A stretch of DNA of 48,702 nt, from the NCBI GenBank assembly GCA_029100545.1, contig JAQXPH010000005.1:1-48702 (forward strand), in the 5' to 3' direction. Source of the DNA: a bacterium. Lineage in GTDB: Bacteria > Bacillota_I > Bacilli_A > RF39 > UBA660. The notes beneath the pieces are model-generated. The model was not told the origin of the DNA, ran no database searches, and saw nothing but the letters and a program-made list of their open reading frames with translations. Both the position numbers and the translations under genes were made by a program. Of the stretch, positions 1 through 8,149 are shown in pieces (the stretch's first letter is position 1; each line of letters begins with the position of its first letter).

Positions 1-1
1 T

Positions 2-793
2 AATCCAGCAATTATAGTTGATAATGCTGACTGGATTTGTGATAAAACTTATGTTGATTTTATGAGAGATATTGGAGTTCATTTCAATGTTAATAATATG
101 CTAAATAGTGATTGCTACAAAAAAAGATTAGAACAAGGTGGGTTAACATTTTTAGAAATGGGTTATATGTTAATGCAAGCATTTGATTTTGTTCATCTAA
201 ATAAAGAACACGGATGTAAGCTTCAAATCGGTGGTTCAGATCAATGGGCAAATATTTTAGCATGTGCTGATTTATCTCGTAAAATTGGATTTAGTGAAGG
301 GAAACAAATAGATCCTTTATTTGGATGGACTTGTCCATTATTAATAAAAGCAGATGGAGAAAAAATGGGAAAAACTGCTACAGGAACACTTTGGGTATTA
401 AGAGAAAAAACAACTGTATTTGATTTCTTCCAAGCTTGGATAAATTCATTTGATGAGGATGTTCCAAGAAGCTTAGCTTTCTTCACTAGATTAGATATGG
501 ATGTTATTGACAAAATGTGTAAGGAAGATATAAGAGAAGCTAAAAAATTATTAGCATTTGAAGTTACTAAATTGGTTCACGGTGAAGAAGAAGCTTTAAA
601 AGCAAAAGAAACTTCAGAAGAATTATTTAGTAATAAAGGTATATCAGATAATATGCCAACAAAAACAATTAAAGAATCAGAATTAGATATTAATATATTA
701 GATTTATTAGTTATTATGGAATTAGCATCTTCAAAATCTGAAGGTAGAAGATTAATAGAACAAAATGGTATATCTATTAATCAAGAAAAATAA
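2..793 (+). CDS. tyrS: Tyrosyl-tRNA synthetase, 3' part (5' end outside window), ended by an in-frame stop
   Basis: Charges tRNA-Tyr with tyrosine in the cytoplasm. The open frame runs in from the window edge (codons from base 2), so the HIGH motif is not visible. Visible class-I TyrRS features are the YMLMQAFDF helix, the tyrosine/AMP-binding IGGSDQWANI segment, and the KMSKS-type loop KADGEKMGKT. An S4 RNA-binding domain begins near SKSEGRRLI. The frame stops at TAA 791-793 inside the S4 domain, although 33 further codons in the same frame read like the rest of that domain (see next entry). The family identification is firm. Whether the shortened product is functional, or the stop is an error or is bypassed, cannot be told from sequence alone. 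Confidence 0.95.
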   Translation, partial: NPAIIVDNADWICDKTYVDFMRDIGVHFNVNNMLNSDCYKKRLEQGGLTFLEMGYMLMQAFDFVHLNKEHGCKLQIGGSDQWANILACADLSRKIGFSEGKQIDPLFGWTCPLLIKADGEKMGKTATGTLWVLREKTTVFDFFQAWINSFDEDVPRSLAFFTRLDMDVIDKMCKEDIREAKKLLAFEVTKLVHGEEEALKAKETSEELFSNKGISDNMPTKTIKESELDINILDLLVIMELASSKSEGRRLIEQNGISINQEK

Positions 794-895
794 AATAATG
801 TTAATAGAATTATTACTAAAGATGATTTTAAAGATGGATTTATAATAGTTCAAAAAGGAAAAAAAGTATTTTTAAAAATACAATTAGAAGCATAA
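794..895 (+). pseudogene. Severed C-terminal tail of tyrS (S4 domain end), in frame after the TAA
   Basis: After TAA 791-793 the same frame stays open to TAA 893-895. It reads NNVNRIITKDDF, then KDGFIIVQKGKK, then VFLKIQLEA. The DG..IVQKGKK..LKI pattern is the usual end of the TyrRS S4 domain. No frameshift is needed: one base change (for example AAA to TAA at 791) would join the pieces. The natural terminator sits exactly at the second stop, which marks 895 as the ancestral gene end. Confidence 0.8.
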
Positions 896-907
896 TTGCT
901 TCTTTTT
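886..907 (+). terminator. Rho-independent terminator of tyrS
   Basis: Stem AGAAGCA (886-892) / TGCTTCT (897-903) with loop TAAT, followed by a T run. It overlaps the ancestral tyrS stop codon at 893-895. Confidence 0.85.
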
Positions 908-980
908 ATGTAATTTGATAAACTTTGATTAATATTAATTATTTTTAGTAGGTGAGGTTGTTCTCCAGTGTTCAAGGAAG

Positions 981-1045
981 TACAGGCTGCAATTAAAGCG
1001 AGTGAAAAATAGAACGCATAAGCGTGAAATAATAAAATAATACGA
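981..1045 (+). repeat. 65-bp direct repeat, copy 1 (left flank of the KilA-N cassette)
   Basis: Matches 2286-2350 at 59 of 65 positions without gaps, by hand alignment. It contains a small hairpin ACGC-ATAA-GCGT (1014-1025). Two of the six differences from copy 2 are the two sides of one base pair in this hairpin (G:C here, A:T there), which suggests the element is an RNA whose structure is kept. A terminator follows at 1048-1094. I do not recognise the element as a known riboswitch or ncRNA. Confidence 0.8.
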
Positions 1046-1047
1046 GT

Positions 1048-1094
1048 GGGCTGTTGAAAAATTAATCATTTAATTTTTGAAATAGCCCTTTTTT
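1048..1094 (+). terminator. Rho-independent terminator following repeat copy 1
   Basis: Long hairpin: GGGCT (1048-1052) with AGCCC (1084-1088), and inner stem AAAAATTAA (1057-1065) with TTAATTTTT (1070-1078), followed by TTTTTT. It lies between the repeat element and the HTH gene promoter, so the element may be a short, terminated transcript. Confidence 0.8.
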
Positions 1095-1107
1095 GTAATT
1101 ATATATG

Positions 1108-1136
1108 TTGCGTTTATAGAACATTACTGATATAAT
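1108..1136 (+). promoter_or_regulatory. Sigma-A promoter of the HTH/KilA-N operon
   Basis: TTGCGT (1108-1113), 17-bp spacer, TATAAT (1131-1136). The -10 box overlaps an upstream in-frame ATG at 1135, so translation should begin at the next ATG, 1156. Confidence 0.7.
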
Positions 1137-1155
1137 GAATTTAGGTGATATTTGT

Positions 1156-1404
1156 ATGAATAAAGTAGATGAGTATATAAATGAAGAAAGATTAAATCAA
1201 GAATTTATATTTGATTTTATACAATTGAGACATAAATTAGGGTTAACTCAGGTACAAATGGCATGTAAATCAAATGTATTAAGGGATAAAATAGCAAAAA
1301 TAGAAGCAGGAATTTATCCTCCTAATATTAAAAGTTTATTTAAAATACTAGGACCACTAGGATATACAATAAAAATAGAAAAAATTCAAGATGATAGGAA
1401 GTGA
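1156..1404 (+). CDS. Small Xre-type helix-turn-helix protein
   Basis: An 82-residue cytoplasmic protein. The central segment, with LRHKLGLTQVQMA followed by LRDKIAKIEAGIYPPNIKSL, has the layout of a Cro/C1 (Xre) HTH DNA-binding domain. I chose ATG 1156 over the upstream ATG 1135 because the latter lies in the -10 box and because AGGTGAT sits about 6 bases before 1156. The gene ends inside the Shine-Dalgarno of the following KilA-N gene, so the two are surely co-transcribed. It may autoregulate the pair or act as antitoxin-like partner, but that is inference from size and arrangement. Confidence 0.75.
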   Translation: MNKVDEYINEERLNQEFIFDFIQLRHKLGLTQVQMACKSNVLRDKIAKIEAGIYPPNIKSLFKILGPLGYTIKIEKIQDDRK

Positions 1405-1409
1405 TTATC

Positions 1410-2231
1410 ATGGAAAAAATAGAAGTAAATGGATTATCAATTAATATTACAGGAATTGAAGATAATGATTATATTTCATTGACAGATTTAGCAAGAATTA
1501 AAAATTCAAGGGAACCTAAAGATGTAGTTAAAAATTGGATGCGTTCTAGATCAACTCTTGAATTTTTAGGATTATGGGAGAAAATGAACAATCCTGAATT
1601 TAAGGGGGTCGATTTCGAACCCCTATTATCAGAAACTGGTAAAAATTCGTTTACTATGTCTCCTACAAGATGGATTAATGAATTTAATGTAATAGGTATA
1701 AAAACAAAACCAGCAAAAAATGGTGGAACATTTGCTCATAGAGACATTGCTCTTGAGTTTGCATCATGGATATCTCCTGAAATTAGATTATATGTTATAA
1801 AAGAATTTCAAAGATTAAAAATTCAAGAGTCAGAGCAATTAGAATGGCATGGTAAACGAATGCTAACAAAACTTAATTATTTAATTCACACCGATGCAAT
1901 TAAAGAACATCTATTACCAATAAAGTTAACAAATGAACAAAAAAATTATATTTATGCATCGGAAGCAGATATTTTAAATGTAGCTTTGTTTGGAAAAAGA
2001 GCTAAAGAATGGCAATATGAAAATCCTAGTAAAAAAGGTAATATAAGAGATTACGCTTCAACAATTGAATTAGCTATATTATCTAACATTGAATTTCAAA
2101 ATGCTAAATTAATTGAAAAAGGTCTTAATAAAAAGGAAAGATTATTACTATTAAACGAAGAAGCAAACAGAGAAAAGAAATTATTCAATAAAAATAAAGA
2201 AAAAGTAATTTATAAATTAGAAAATAAATAA
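1410..2231 (+). CDS. KilA-N domain protein
   Basis: A 273-residue protein. The N-terminal half has the KilA-N layout: YISLTDLARI near the start, then KNWMRSRSTLEFLGLWE, a middle GGTFAHRDIALEFASWIS and IRLYVIKEFQRLK. The C-terminal half is charged and helical with no domain I recognise. KilA-N domains are DNA-binding modules common in phages and mobile islands; the exact role of this subfamily is unknown. ATG 1410 is preferred over GTG 1401 because AGGAAGTGA lies just upstream. It forms an operon with the HTH gene, and the pair sits between two copies of a 65-bp repeat, which suggests a mobile or exchangeable cassette. Confidence 0.8.
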   Translation: MEKIEVNGLSINITGIEDNDYISLTDLARIKNSREPKDVVKNWMRSRSTLEFLGLWEKMNNPEFKGVDFEPLLSETGKNSFTMSPTRWINEFNVIGIKTKPAKNGGTFAHRDIALEFASWISPEIRLYVIKEFQRLKIQESEQLEWHGKRMLTKLNYLIHTDAIKEHLLPIKLTNEQKNYIYASEADILNVALFGKRAKEWQYENPSKKGNIRDYASTIELAILSNIEFQNAKLIEKGLNKKERLLLLNEEANREKKLFNKNKEKVIYKLENK

Positions 2232-2285
2232 AAGGTAAACAAGTCATTATAGTCAAATAAAAAAGACTGACGAAGTAGATAATTG

Positions 2286-2350
2286 TACAAGACGCAATTA
2301 AAGCAAGTGAAAAATAGAACACATAAGTGTGAAATAATAAAATAATACGA
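2286..2350 (+). repeat. 65-bp direct repeat, copy 2 (right flank of the KilA-N cassette)
   Basis: Same orientation and length as 981-1045, 59 of 65 identical. The hairpin is ACAC-ATAA-GTGT (2319-2330), a compensated version of copy 1. It is again followed immediately by a terminator. Confidence 0.8.
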
Positions 2351-2372
2351 AAGAGCTGAAAAACTCTTTTTT
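2350..2372 (+). terminator. Terminator after KilA-N cassette and repeat copy 2
   Basis: Stem AAAGAG (2350-2355) / CTCTTT (2364-2369) with an 8-base loop and T run to 2372. It plausibly ends the HTH/KilA-N transcript. Confidence 0.7.
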
Positions 2373-2414
2373 GTAATAAAAAGAAAAAATTTTGAAATAT
2401 CGGATGATGAATAA

Positions 2415-2651
2415 ACAATTATAAAAGATTTTGCATTTGAGTTATTAGATATTAAAAAAGTAACTCCTGAAATGTTAAATAATGTTTTGAATAATTCTCC
2501 TTTAGGCATTAAAATATTATATGAAAATTTTGATTACTTCTTAACTCTTAAGGAAGAAACAAAGTATTTTGATTGCATTGTTAAATATGCATTTGATAGT
2601 AATAATATAAATTTAATTCATAACGTATTCAATATATTATTTAATAATTAA
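2415..2651 (+). pseudogene. Decayed gene fragment, C-terminal ~78 codons
   Basis: An open frame of 78 codons ending at TAA 2649-2651 but lacking a plausible start. The frame is preceded by an in-frame TAA (2412-2414), upstream of which it still reads protein-like (KRKNFEISDDE). The first ATG is at 2472, inside the coding-like stretch, without a Shine-Dalgarno. The text (TIIKDFAFELLDIKK, then MLNNVLNNSPLGIKILYE) looks like a helical soluble protein; I do not recognise the family. Its 5' part ends close to repeat copy 2, so arrival of the cassette may have truncated it. Confidence 0.5.
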
Positions 2652-2676
2652 ATTATATATTAGTAAAATATAAAAT

Positions 2677-2708
2677 AACTTCATTATATGATGGAGTTTT
2701 CTTTTTAT
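2677..2708 (+). terminator. Rho-independent terminator
   Basis: Stem AACTTCAT (2677-2684) / ATGGAGTT (2691-2698), one T-G pair, then a T-rich tail. It closes the decayed-gene region before the ABC transporter operon. Confidence 0.65.
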
Positions 2709-2784
2709 TTGATATTTATAAAATTATCTTATTTTTTATTAAGTGATGCAAAAATTTTATTACTATTATAAAAAAATTATCATA

Positions 2785-2819
2785 TTGTAACTTGGTTGTA
2801 ACTTTGAATGTAATATAAT
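2785..2819 (+). promoter_or_regulatory. Promoter of the ABC transporter operon with spaced TGTAA direct repeats
   Basis: TTGGTT (2792-2797), 16-bp spacer, TATAAT (2814-2819). TTGTAACT occurs at 2785-2792 and 2796-2803, exactly 11 bp apart, and a third TGTAA lies at 2809-2813. Direct repeats at one-helical-turn spacing over the -35 are typical of OmpR-family regulators, so the regulator encoded at 6214-6873 is the likely ligand (inference). Confidence 0.6.
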
Positions 2820-2848
2820 TAACATGTAAGAAGGAGGAAATGTTAGTT

Positions 2849-3520
2849 ATGGAAATTTTAAAAGTAGATAATCTAACTAAAATTTATGGAAAAGATTCAA
2901 CTAAAGTTATTGCCTTAGACCATGTATCTTTTTCAGTTGAAAAAGGTGAATTTGTAGCAATTGTTGGTGCATCTGGATCAGGTAAATCGACATTATTACA
3001 TTTAATAGGAGGAGTTGATAGACCAACATCTGGCAAAGTATTTATTGATGGTAAAGATATATTTTCATTTAATGATGATAAACTTGCAATATTTAGAAGA
3101 AGACAAGTCGGTTTAATTTATCAATTCTATAATTTAATCCCAATATTGAATGTAGAAGAAAATATTACACTTCCATTATCACTAGATAATAGACAAATAG
3201 ATAAAGAAAGACTTAATGAAATGTTAAATCTATTAGGATTAGAAAAAAGAAGAAGTCATCTTCCAAATGAATTATCCGGAGGACAACAACAAAGGACAAG
3301 TATAGGTAGAGCTTTAATAACAAATCCTACAATAATACTTGCAGATGAACCAACTGGAAATTTGGATTCTAAATCAAGTGATGAAATAGTTTCGTTATTA
3401 AAGAAATCAAATAAAGAATTAAAACAAACAATAATAATGATAACTCATAATATGGAAATTGCAAAAATTGCTGATAGGATTATTAAAATTGAAGATGGAA
3501 AAATTGCTCAAGAGGTATAA
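2849..3520 (+). CDS. ABC transporter ATP-binding protein (MacB/LolD/BceA type)
   Basis: Energises the FtsX-type permease encoded next. A 223-residue ATPase with Walker A GASGSGKST (about residues 40-48), Q-loop YQFYNLIPILNVEENI, signature LSGGQQQR (about 142-149), Walker B IILADEP with the D-loop GNLDSKSS, and switch His in MITHNM. The NLIP.LNVEENI sequence after the Q-loop is typical of the MacB/LolD/BceA branch that works with mechanotransmission permeases rather than classical importers. Start ATG 2849 is chosen because AAGGAGG (2831-2837) leaves only 2 bases before ATG 2840 but 11 before 2849. The stop is 2 bases before the permease start. Confidence 0.92.
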   Translation: MEILKVDNLTKIYGKDSTKVIALDHVSFSVEKGEFVAIVGASGSGKSTLLHLIGGVDRPTSGKVFIDGKDIFSFNDDKLAIFRRRQVGLIYQFYNLIPILNVEENITLPLSLDNRQIDKERLNEMLNLLGLEKRRSHLPNELSGGQQQRTSIGRALITNPTIILADEPTGNLDSKSSDEIVSLLKKSNKELKQTIIMITHNMEIAKIADRIIKIEDGKIAQEV

Positions 3521-3522
3521 AT

Positions 3523-6153
3523 ATGGACTTGCTTAACAAATTAACAATAAAGAATTTAAAATTAAATAAAAAAAGAACTATAGTAACTATTATAGGAATT
3601 ATGCTATCAGTTGCACTTATTACAGCTGTAGCAACAATGTATTCAAGTGCGATCAAATCACTTATAAATTTTGAAACATATCATAAAGGGAATTTTCATA
3701 TTGCTTTTTATGATGTAAATGAAAATGACGTTTATAAAATAGAAAAAAATAAAGGTGTAGAAGAACTATATTTAACGAATAATATTGGTTATGCTAAACT
3801 AAATAATTCCAAAAATGAGTATAAGCCTTATGCCTATATAAAGGCATTTACAAATGATGCTTTAGAAAATTTATCAATTAAATTAATTGATGGAAGACTA
3901 CCTAAAAATGAAAATGAAATAGTAATACCTAATCATTTAAAAACAAATGGTAGAATTGATTTGAAAATAGGAGATGTAGTTACATTAGATGTTGGAAAGA
4001 GAATAAATGAAGAACAAGCAGAACTTAACCAATATAATCCATTTATTAAAGAAATAAAAGAAGAAATTATAGAAACTACTACAAAAACGTATAAAATTGT
4101 TGGTATTATCGAAAGACCTGCAACTAATATAGAAAATTTTGAAGCACCTGGCTACACATTTATTACATATTTGGATAAAAATAAAATAAAAGGTAATGTA
4201 GATGTTTATGCAAAATTTAATAAATATGGTTCTAAAAATTATTTAAATGTTGCAGCTAACATTTTAGAAGTTGATGAAGAAATTTTTGCCAAAGGATATA
4301 CCCATAATTTTACTGAAGACAAAGAATATCAAAAATTTACAGAAGAATTAGCAAAAGCCAAATATCAATATGATATAAATGGTTATCTAATTATGCTTGA
4401 AAATAATCCATTAGATGAAAATACAACTGGTGGATTAGGCTATGCTGCCATAATTGTATGTGTAATAATAGTTTTAACATCAGTATTTTGTATTAAAAAT
4501 AGTTTTGATATTTCTATTACTGAAAAAATAAAACAATATGGTATGTTAAGAAGTATTGGTGCAACAAAAAAACAGATAAAAAGAAATGTGTATTATGAAG
4601 GCTTAATACTAGGAATTATAGGAATACCTCTAGGTATAATATTAGGATTAATTGCTTCGTATATACTAATAATTGTGAGCAATATATTCTTAAAAGAAAT
4701 GTTAAATGTAAATACTGGATTAAAACTTGTTTTAAGTATATCTTGGTTTTCTATTGTAGTAGCTATTATACTTGGAATAATTACAATTTATCTATCTTCA
4801 TTAAGAAGTGCAAGAAAAGCTTCAATTGTAAGTCCAATTAATTCTATTAGAAATAGCGCTGATATAAAAATTAAATCTAAAAAAATTAAAAGTCCAAAAG
4901 TAATTAATAAACTATTTGGAATAGGCGGAGAGATTTCATATAAGAATTTTAAAAGAAATAAAAAGAAATATAGAACAACAGTTATTTCGATAGTTGTTTC
5001 TGTAGCAGTATTTATTGGATTATCATATTTTATTAATGAAGCATTTAATTCAGTAAAAATGGATATAAAGACATATGATTATAATCTTTCATTAAGTGTT
5101 TCAGGAGAATCCTTTAGTGCTGAAAAAGAAAATAAATTTATGGATACAACTAAGTTAAATAATGTAGAAGATTATGCAATATATAAATATAATTATCTTA
5201 AATTAAAAAATCCTAAATATAATGAAGAATATATTTCATTAAATAAATTAGATAAAGATTATTTAAATGAAGATGTTGCAATAGATATTTTTTCAATAGG
5301 AGATCATCAATATAAAAAATATTTGAGTGATTTAAATTTAGATTATGATGAATATCAAGATAAAGCAATACTTGTTTCAAATAAAATAGAACTAGAAAAA
5401 TATGATGAAAAAACAGGGAAGAATAAATCAATTTATGTAACGCGATATGATTATAAAAATGGAGATGTTTTATCTTTATATAATGATTATTCAAAAGAAA
5501 ATATAGATATTCAAATTGGTAGCATAACTGATAAAAAACCATTTGGTGAAGAAGTAACGTCTGTGTATTTAATTGTTTCAGATAAGATGTTTAAAGAAAT
5601 AAAAAATGAAAATAAAGGATTTACTATATATTATTTATCAAATAATCCAGATAAATTACAAGATGATATAGATGAAATGTTGCAAGGAGAAGAATACTAT
5701 TTACAAAACGTAAATGAGCAAGCTAAAATGATGAATAATCTATTTACATTAGTAGCAATATTCTTATATGGATTTATAATTGTGATTTCTTTAATAGGCA
5801 TTACTAATATATTTAATACAATTACAACAAATATGAATCTTCGTAAACAAGAATTTGCGATGCTAAAATCAATAGGTATGACAAGTAAAGAATTTAAAAA
5901 GATGATAAGACTAGAGAGTGTCTTTATAGGCGCAAAATCATTACTTATTGGTATTCCAATTGGAATAGGGATATCTTATTTAATTTATTATTTTATGATA
6001 AAAGATAGTAACTTACCATTTACTTTACCAATTTTAGCAATCATTATATCAATCATTATAGTATATTTATTAATAACACTTTTAATGAAATATTCAATGA
6101 ATAAAATTAATAAAGAAAATACTATCGATACAATAAGAAATGAAAACATTTAA
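3523..6153 (+). CDS. ABC transporter permease with two FtsX domains (antimicrobial-peptide type)
   Basis: An 876-residue membrane protein built as two halves. Each has one N-terminal membrane helix, a large extracytoplasmic domain and three helices containing an FtsX/MacB-like domain. The first half has TM1 near residue 20-40 and a helix cluster at about 305-430 with QYGMLRSIGATKKQI. The second starts near residue 485 and ends with helices from about 745 to 865, with FAMLKSIGMTSKEFKK. The paired RSIGATKKQI / KSIGMTSKEF coupling motifs are the family hallmark. BceB is about 650 residues with one large extracellular loop, whereas this protein has two. The substrate is unknown; the adjacent two-component system suggests a cell-envelope stress or peptide-antibiotic response. 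Confidence 0.88.
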   Translation: MDLLNKLTIKNLKLNKKRTIVTIIGIMLSVALITAVATMYSSAIKSLINFETYHKGNFHIAFYDVNENDVYKIEKNKGVEELYLTNNIGYAKLNNSKNEYKPYAYIKAFTNDALENLSIKLIDGRLPKNENEIVIPNHLKTNGRIDLKIGDVVTLDVGKRINEEQAELNQYNPFIKEIKEEIIETTTKTYKIVGIIERPATNIENFEAPGYTFITYLDKNKIKGNVDVYAKFNKYGSKNYLNVAANILEVDEEIFAKGYTHNFTEDKEYQKFTEELAKAKYQYDINGYLIMLENNPLDENTTGGLGYAAIIVCVIIVLTSVFCIKNSFDISITEKIKQYGMLRSIGATKKQIKRNVYYEGLILGIIGIPLGIILGLIASYILIIVSNIFLKEMLNVNTGLKLVLSISWFSIVVAIILGIITIYLSSLRSARKASIVSPINSIRNSADIKIKSKKIKSPKVINKLFGIGGEISYKNFKRNKKKYRTTVISIVVSVAVFIGLSYFINEAFNSVKMDIKTYDYNLSLSVSGESFSAEKENKFMDTTKLNNVEDYAIYKYNYLKLKNPKYNEEYISLNKLDKDYLNEDVAIDIFSIGDHQYKKYLSDLNLDYDEYQDKAILVSNKIELEKYDEKTGKNKSIYVTRYDYKNGDVLSLYNDYSKENIDIQIGSITDKKPFGEEVTSVYLIVSDKMFKEIKNENKGFTIYYLSNNPDKLQDDIDEMLQGEEYYLQNVNEQAKMMNNLFTLVAIFLYGFIIVISLIGITNIFNTITTNMNLRKQEFAMLKSIGMTSKEFKKMIRLESVFIGAKSLLIGIPIGIGISYLIYYFMIKDSNLPFTLPILAIIISIIIVYLLITLLMKYSMNKINKENTIDTIRNENI

Positions 6154-6157
6154 ATCT

Positions 6158-6175
6158 AAGGGCTAAAGCCCTTTT
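6158..6175 (+). terminator. Hairpin between permease and response-regulator genes
   Basis: Stem AAGGGC (6158-6163) / GCCCTT (6168-6173) then TTTT. A TATAAT (6183-6188) follows at once, so the transporter and regulator pairs are probably separate or partly coupled transcripts. Confidence 0.75.
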
Positions 6176-6213
6176 ATTATGATATAATATATAAAAAGAA
6201 AGAAAGTGAAGCA

Positions 6214-6873
6214 ATGAATATTTTATTAGTAGAAGACAATCAAACTATTATAAAAGGATTAAAGTATTCTTTTGAAAAAAATAATTATAATTTAATTTAT
6301 AAAACTAATATAAAAGATGCAAGAAAATTATTAATGGATAATCAAAAATTAGATTTAATTATATTGGATATAACACTTCCAGATGGTAATGGATTTGGTC
6401 TTTTTGAAAATGAAATAAAGAAATTAAATATTCCAACTATATTTTTGACAGCAAAAGATGATGAAGATGATATTGTTAAAGGCTTAAATATTGGAGCTGA
6501 AGATTATATTACTAAACCTTTTAGTACAAAAGAATTATTAGCAAGAATTAACAAGATATTGTTACGAACTAAAAAACAAAGTGTTATTACTGTTCAAGAT
6601 ATTAAATTTGATACAGATAAAATGATTGTATATAAGAATGATAAAATATTAGATTTAACTTCTTTAGAAATAAAATTATTAAGTTTACTTTTTATAAATA
6701 TTGGAAAAGTTGTTAGTAGAAATACTATTTTAGATACTATATGGGATAGTACTGGAAATGATGTTGATGATCACACAGTAACAGTATATTTTAAAAGAAT
6801 TAGAGAAAAGTTAGGAACAAATATAATTATTACTGTAAAAGGATTAGGGTATAGAATTGATGATGAAAAATAA
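6214..6873 (+). CDS. OmpR/PhoB-family response regulator
   Basis: A DNA-binding regulator phosphorylated by the kinase encoded just downstream. Receiver domain 1-120: acidic pair E7-D8, phospho-acceptor D52 (LIILDITLPDG), T79 and K101 (YITKPF). The C-terminal winged helix (about 125-217) ends in the usual TVYFKRIREKLG...VKGLGYRI. All receiver catalytic residues are present, so it should be fully competent. It probably controls the ABC operon at 2849 through the TGTAA repeats in that promoter. Confidence 0.93.
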   Translation: MNILLVEDNQTIIKGLKYSFEKNNYNLIYKTNIKDARKLLMDNQKLDLIILDITLPDGNGFGLFENEIKKLNIPTIFLTAKDDEDDIVKGLNIGAEDYITKPFSTKELLARINKILLRTKKQSVITVQDIKFDTDKMIVYKNDKILDLTSLEIKLLSLLFINIGKVVSRNTILDTIWDSTGNDVDDHTVTVYFKRIREKLGTNIIITVKGLGYRIDDEK

Positions 6874-8071
6874 AGTAAAATTAAAAAAATTATTATTATG
6901 TATTAGTATTTTATTAGTATTTCTATTATCATTATTCTTAACAATAAATATTTATGAATATCATATATATAATAATAACTTTAATAAAAAGCTATCATCT
7001 ATTGTAAGTAAAATAGAAGAAAAATATCCTAATATAACAGAAGAAGAACTTATTGATGTTATTAGTAGTGAAAATGATAGTGAAACATTCTTTAAAAAAT
7101 TTAGTATAGATATTCAAAAAGATTCATTACTTAAAAACAATCAAAATTCATTTTATGTATTTACAACTATTAATGTATTGTTTTATGTAATAACTATATT
7201 AATAATGATTTTTATATTTTTAAACTTTAATAAGAAAAAAGATAAAGAAATTAATAAAATAACAAAATGTATAGAACAAATAAATAGGAGAAATTATAAG
7301 TTAGAACTTGATGATATGTCAGAAGATGAGTTATCAATCTTAAAAAATGAGATATATAAAACTACTATAATGTTAAAAGAAGCCGCAGAAAATTCAAATA
7401 AAGAAAAGTTAGAATTAAAAGATTCACTATCTGATATTTCTCATCAATTAAAAACGCCACTTACATCTATTTTAATTATATTAGATAATTTAATTGATGA
7501 TCCAGAAATGGATAAAAATACAAGAGAAGATTTCATTAAAGATATTAAAAGAGAAATAAATAGTATAAATTTTTTAGTTCAATCAATATTAAAATTATCA
7601 AAATTTGATACAAATACAATTAATTTTATTGATGAAGAAATTGAATTAAAAAAATTAATAAATCAAGCAATAAAAAATATATCAATGTTAAGTGATTTAA
7701 GAAATGTTAATATTAATTTGAATATTAAAAGTAATCCTGTTATTAAATGTGATTTTAAATGGCAAGTAGAGGCAATTAGTAATATCTTAAAAAATTGCGT
7801 TGAGCATTCTAATGACAATTCAGATGTAATAGTAACTATTGAAGATAATAAGATTTATTCTAAAATTACCATAAAAGATTGTGGTGGTGGAATTGATGAA
7901 GAAGATTTACCACATATTTTTGAAAGATTTTATAAAGGTAAAAATGCGACTCCTGATAGCATAGGTATAGGTTTGTCGCTTGCTAAAACGATTATAGAAA
8001 AAGATAATGGCACAATCAATGTTGAATCTAATGATAAAGGTTCATTATTTGAAATAAAGTATTTTAAATAA
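6860..8071 (+). CDS. Membrane sensor histidine kinase
   Basis: A 403-residue kinase. The first membrane helix lies at about residues 11-32, followed by a short extracytoplasmic domain of about 65 residues, a second helix near 100-122, a HAMP-like linker, and a DHp domain with the phospho-His in SDISHQLKTPL (about 195). The ATPase has N box NILKNCVEHS, G1 DCGGGID with F box PHIFERFYKG, and G2 GIGLSLAK. The ATG at 6860 overlaps the regulator gene by 14 bases (a second ATG follows at 6863), so the two are translationally coupled. The sensing domain is too small to identify a ligand; BceS-type kinases usually have almost no extracellular loop, so this one is not a classical BceS. Confidence 0.92.
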   Translation: MMKNKVKLKKLLLCISILLVFLLSLFLTINIYEYHIYNNNFNKKLSSIVSKIEEKYPNITEEELIDVISSENDSETFFKKFSIDIQKDSLLKNNQNSFYVFTTINVLFYVITILIMIFIFLNFNKKKDKEINKITKCIEQINRRNYKLELDDMSEDELSILKNEIYKTTIMLKEAAENSNKEKLELKDSLSDISHQLKTPLTSILIILDNLIDDPEMDKNTREDFIKDIKREINSINFLVQSILKLSKFDTNTINFIDEEIELKKLINQAIKNISMLSDLRNVNINLNIKSNPVIKCDFKWQVEAISNILKNCVEHSNDNSDVIVTIEDNKIYSKITIKDCGGGIDEEDLPHIFERFYKGKNATPDSIGIGLSLAKTIIEKDNGTINVESNDKGSLFEIKYFK

Positions 8072-8149
8072 GTAACTATTTTTAAAATAATGTTTTCATA
8101 TATCAAAATTTAATGTAGACATCTATTAAATGCTTTTTATAACGGAGCA

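Noticed and set aside
951-1045. M-box or other riboswitch suggested by GGTGAGG and downstream hairpins
   Set aside because: Only the first few bases resemble the M-box; the core is absent and copy 2 lacks that part. No magnesium transporter follows.
1135-1155. Upstream ATG start for the HTH gene
   Set aside because: It lies in the -10 box; ATG 1156 has a ribosome site.
2267-2273. Hammerhead ribozyme core (CTGACGA)
   Set aside because: No stem II hairpin before a GAAA and no flanking stems; chance match.
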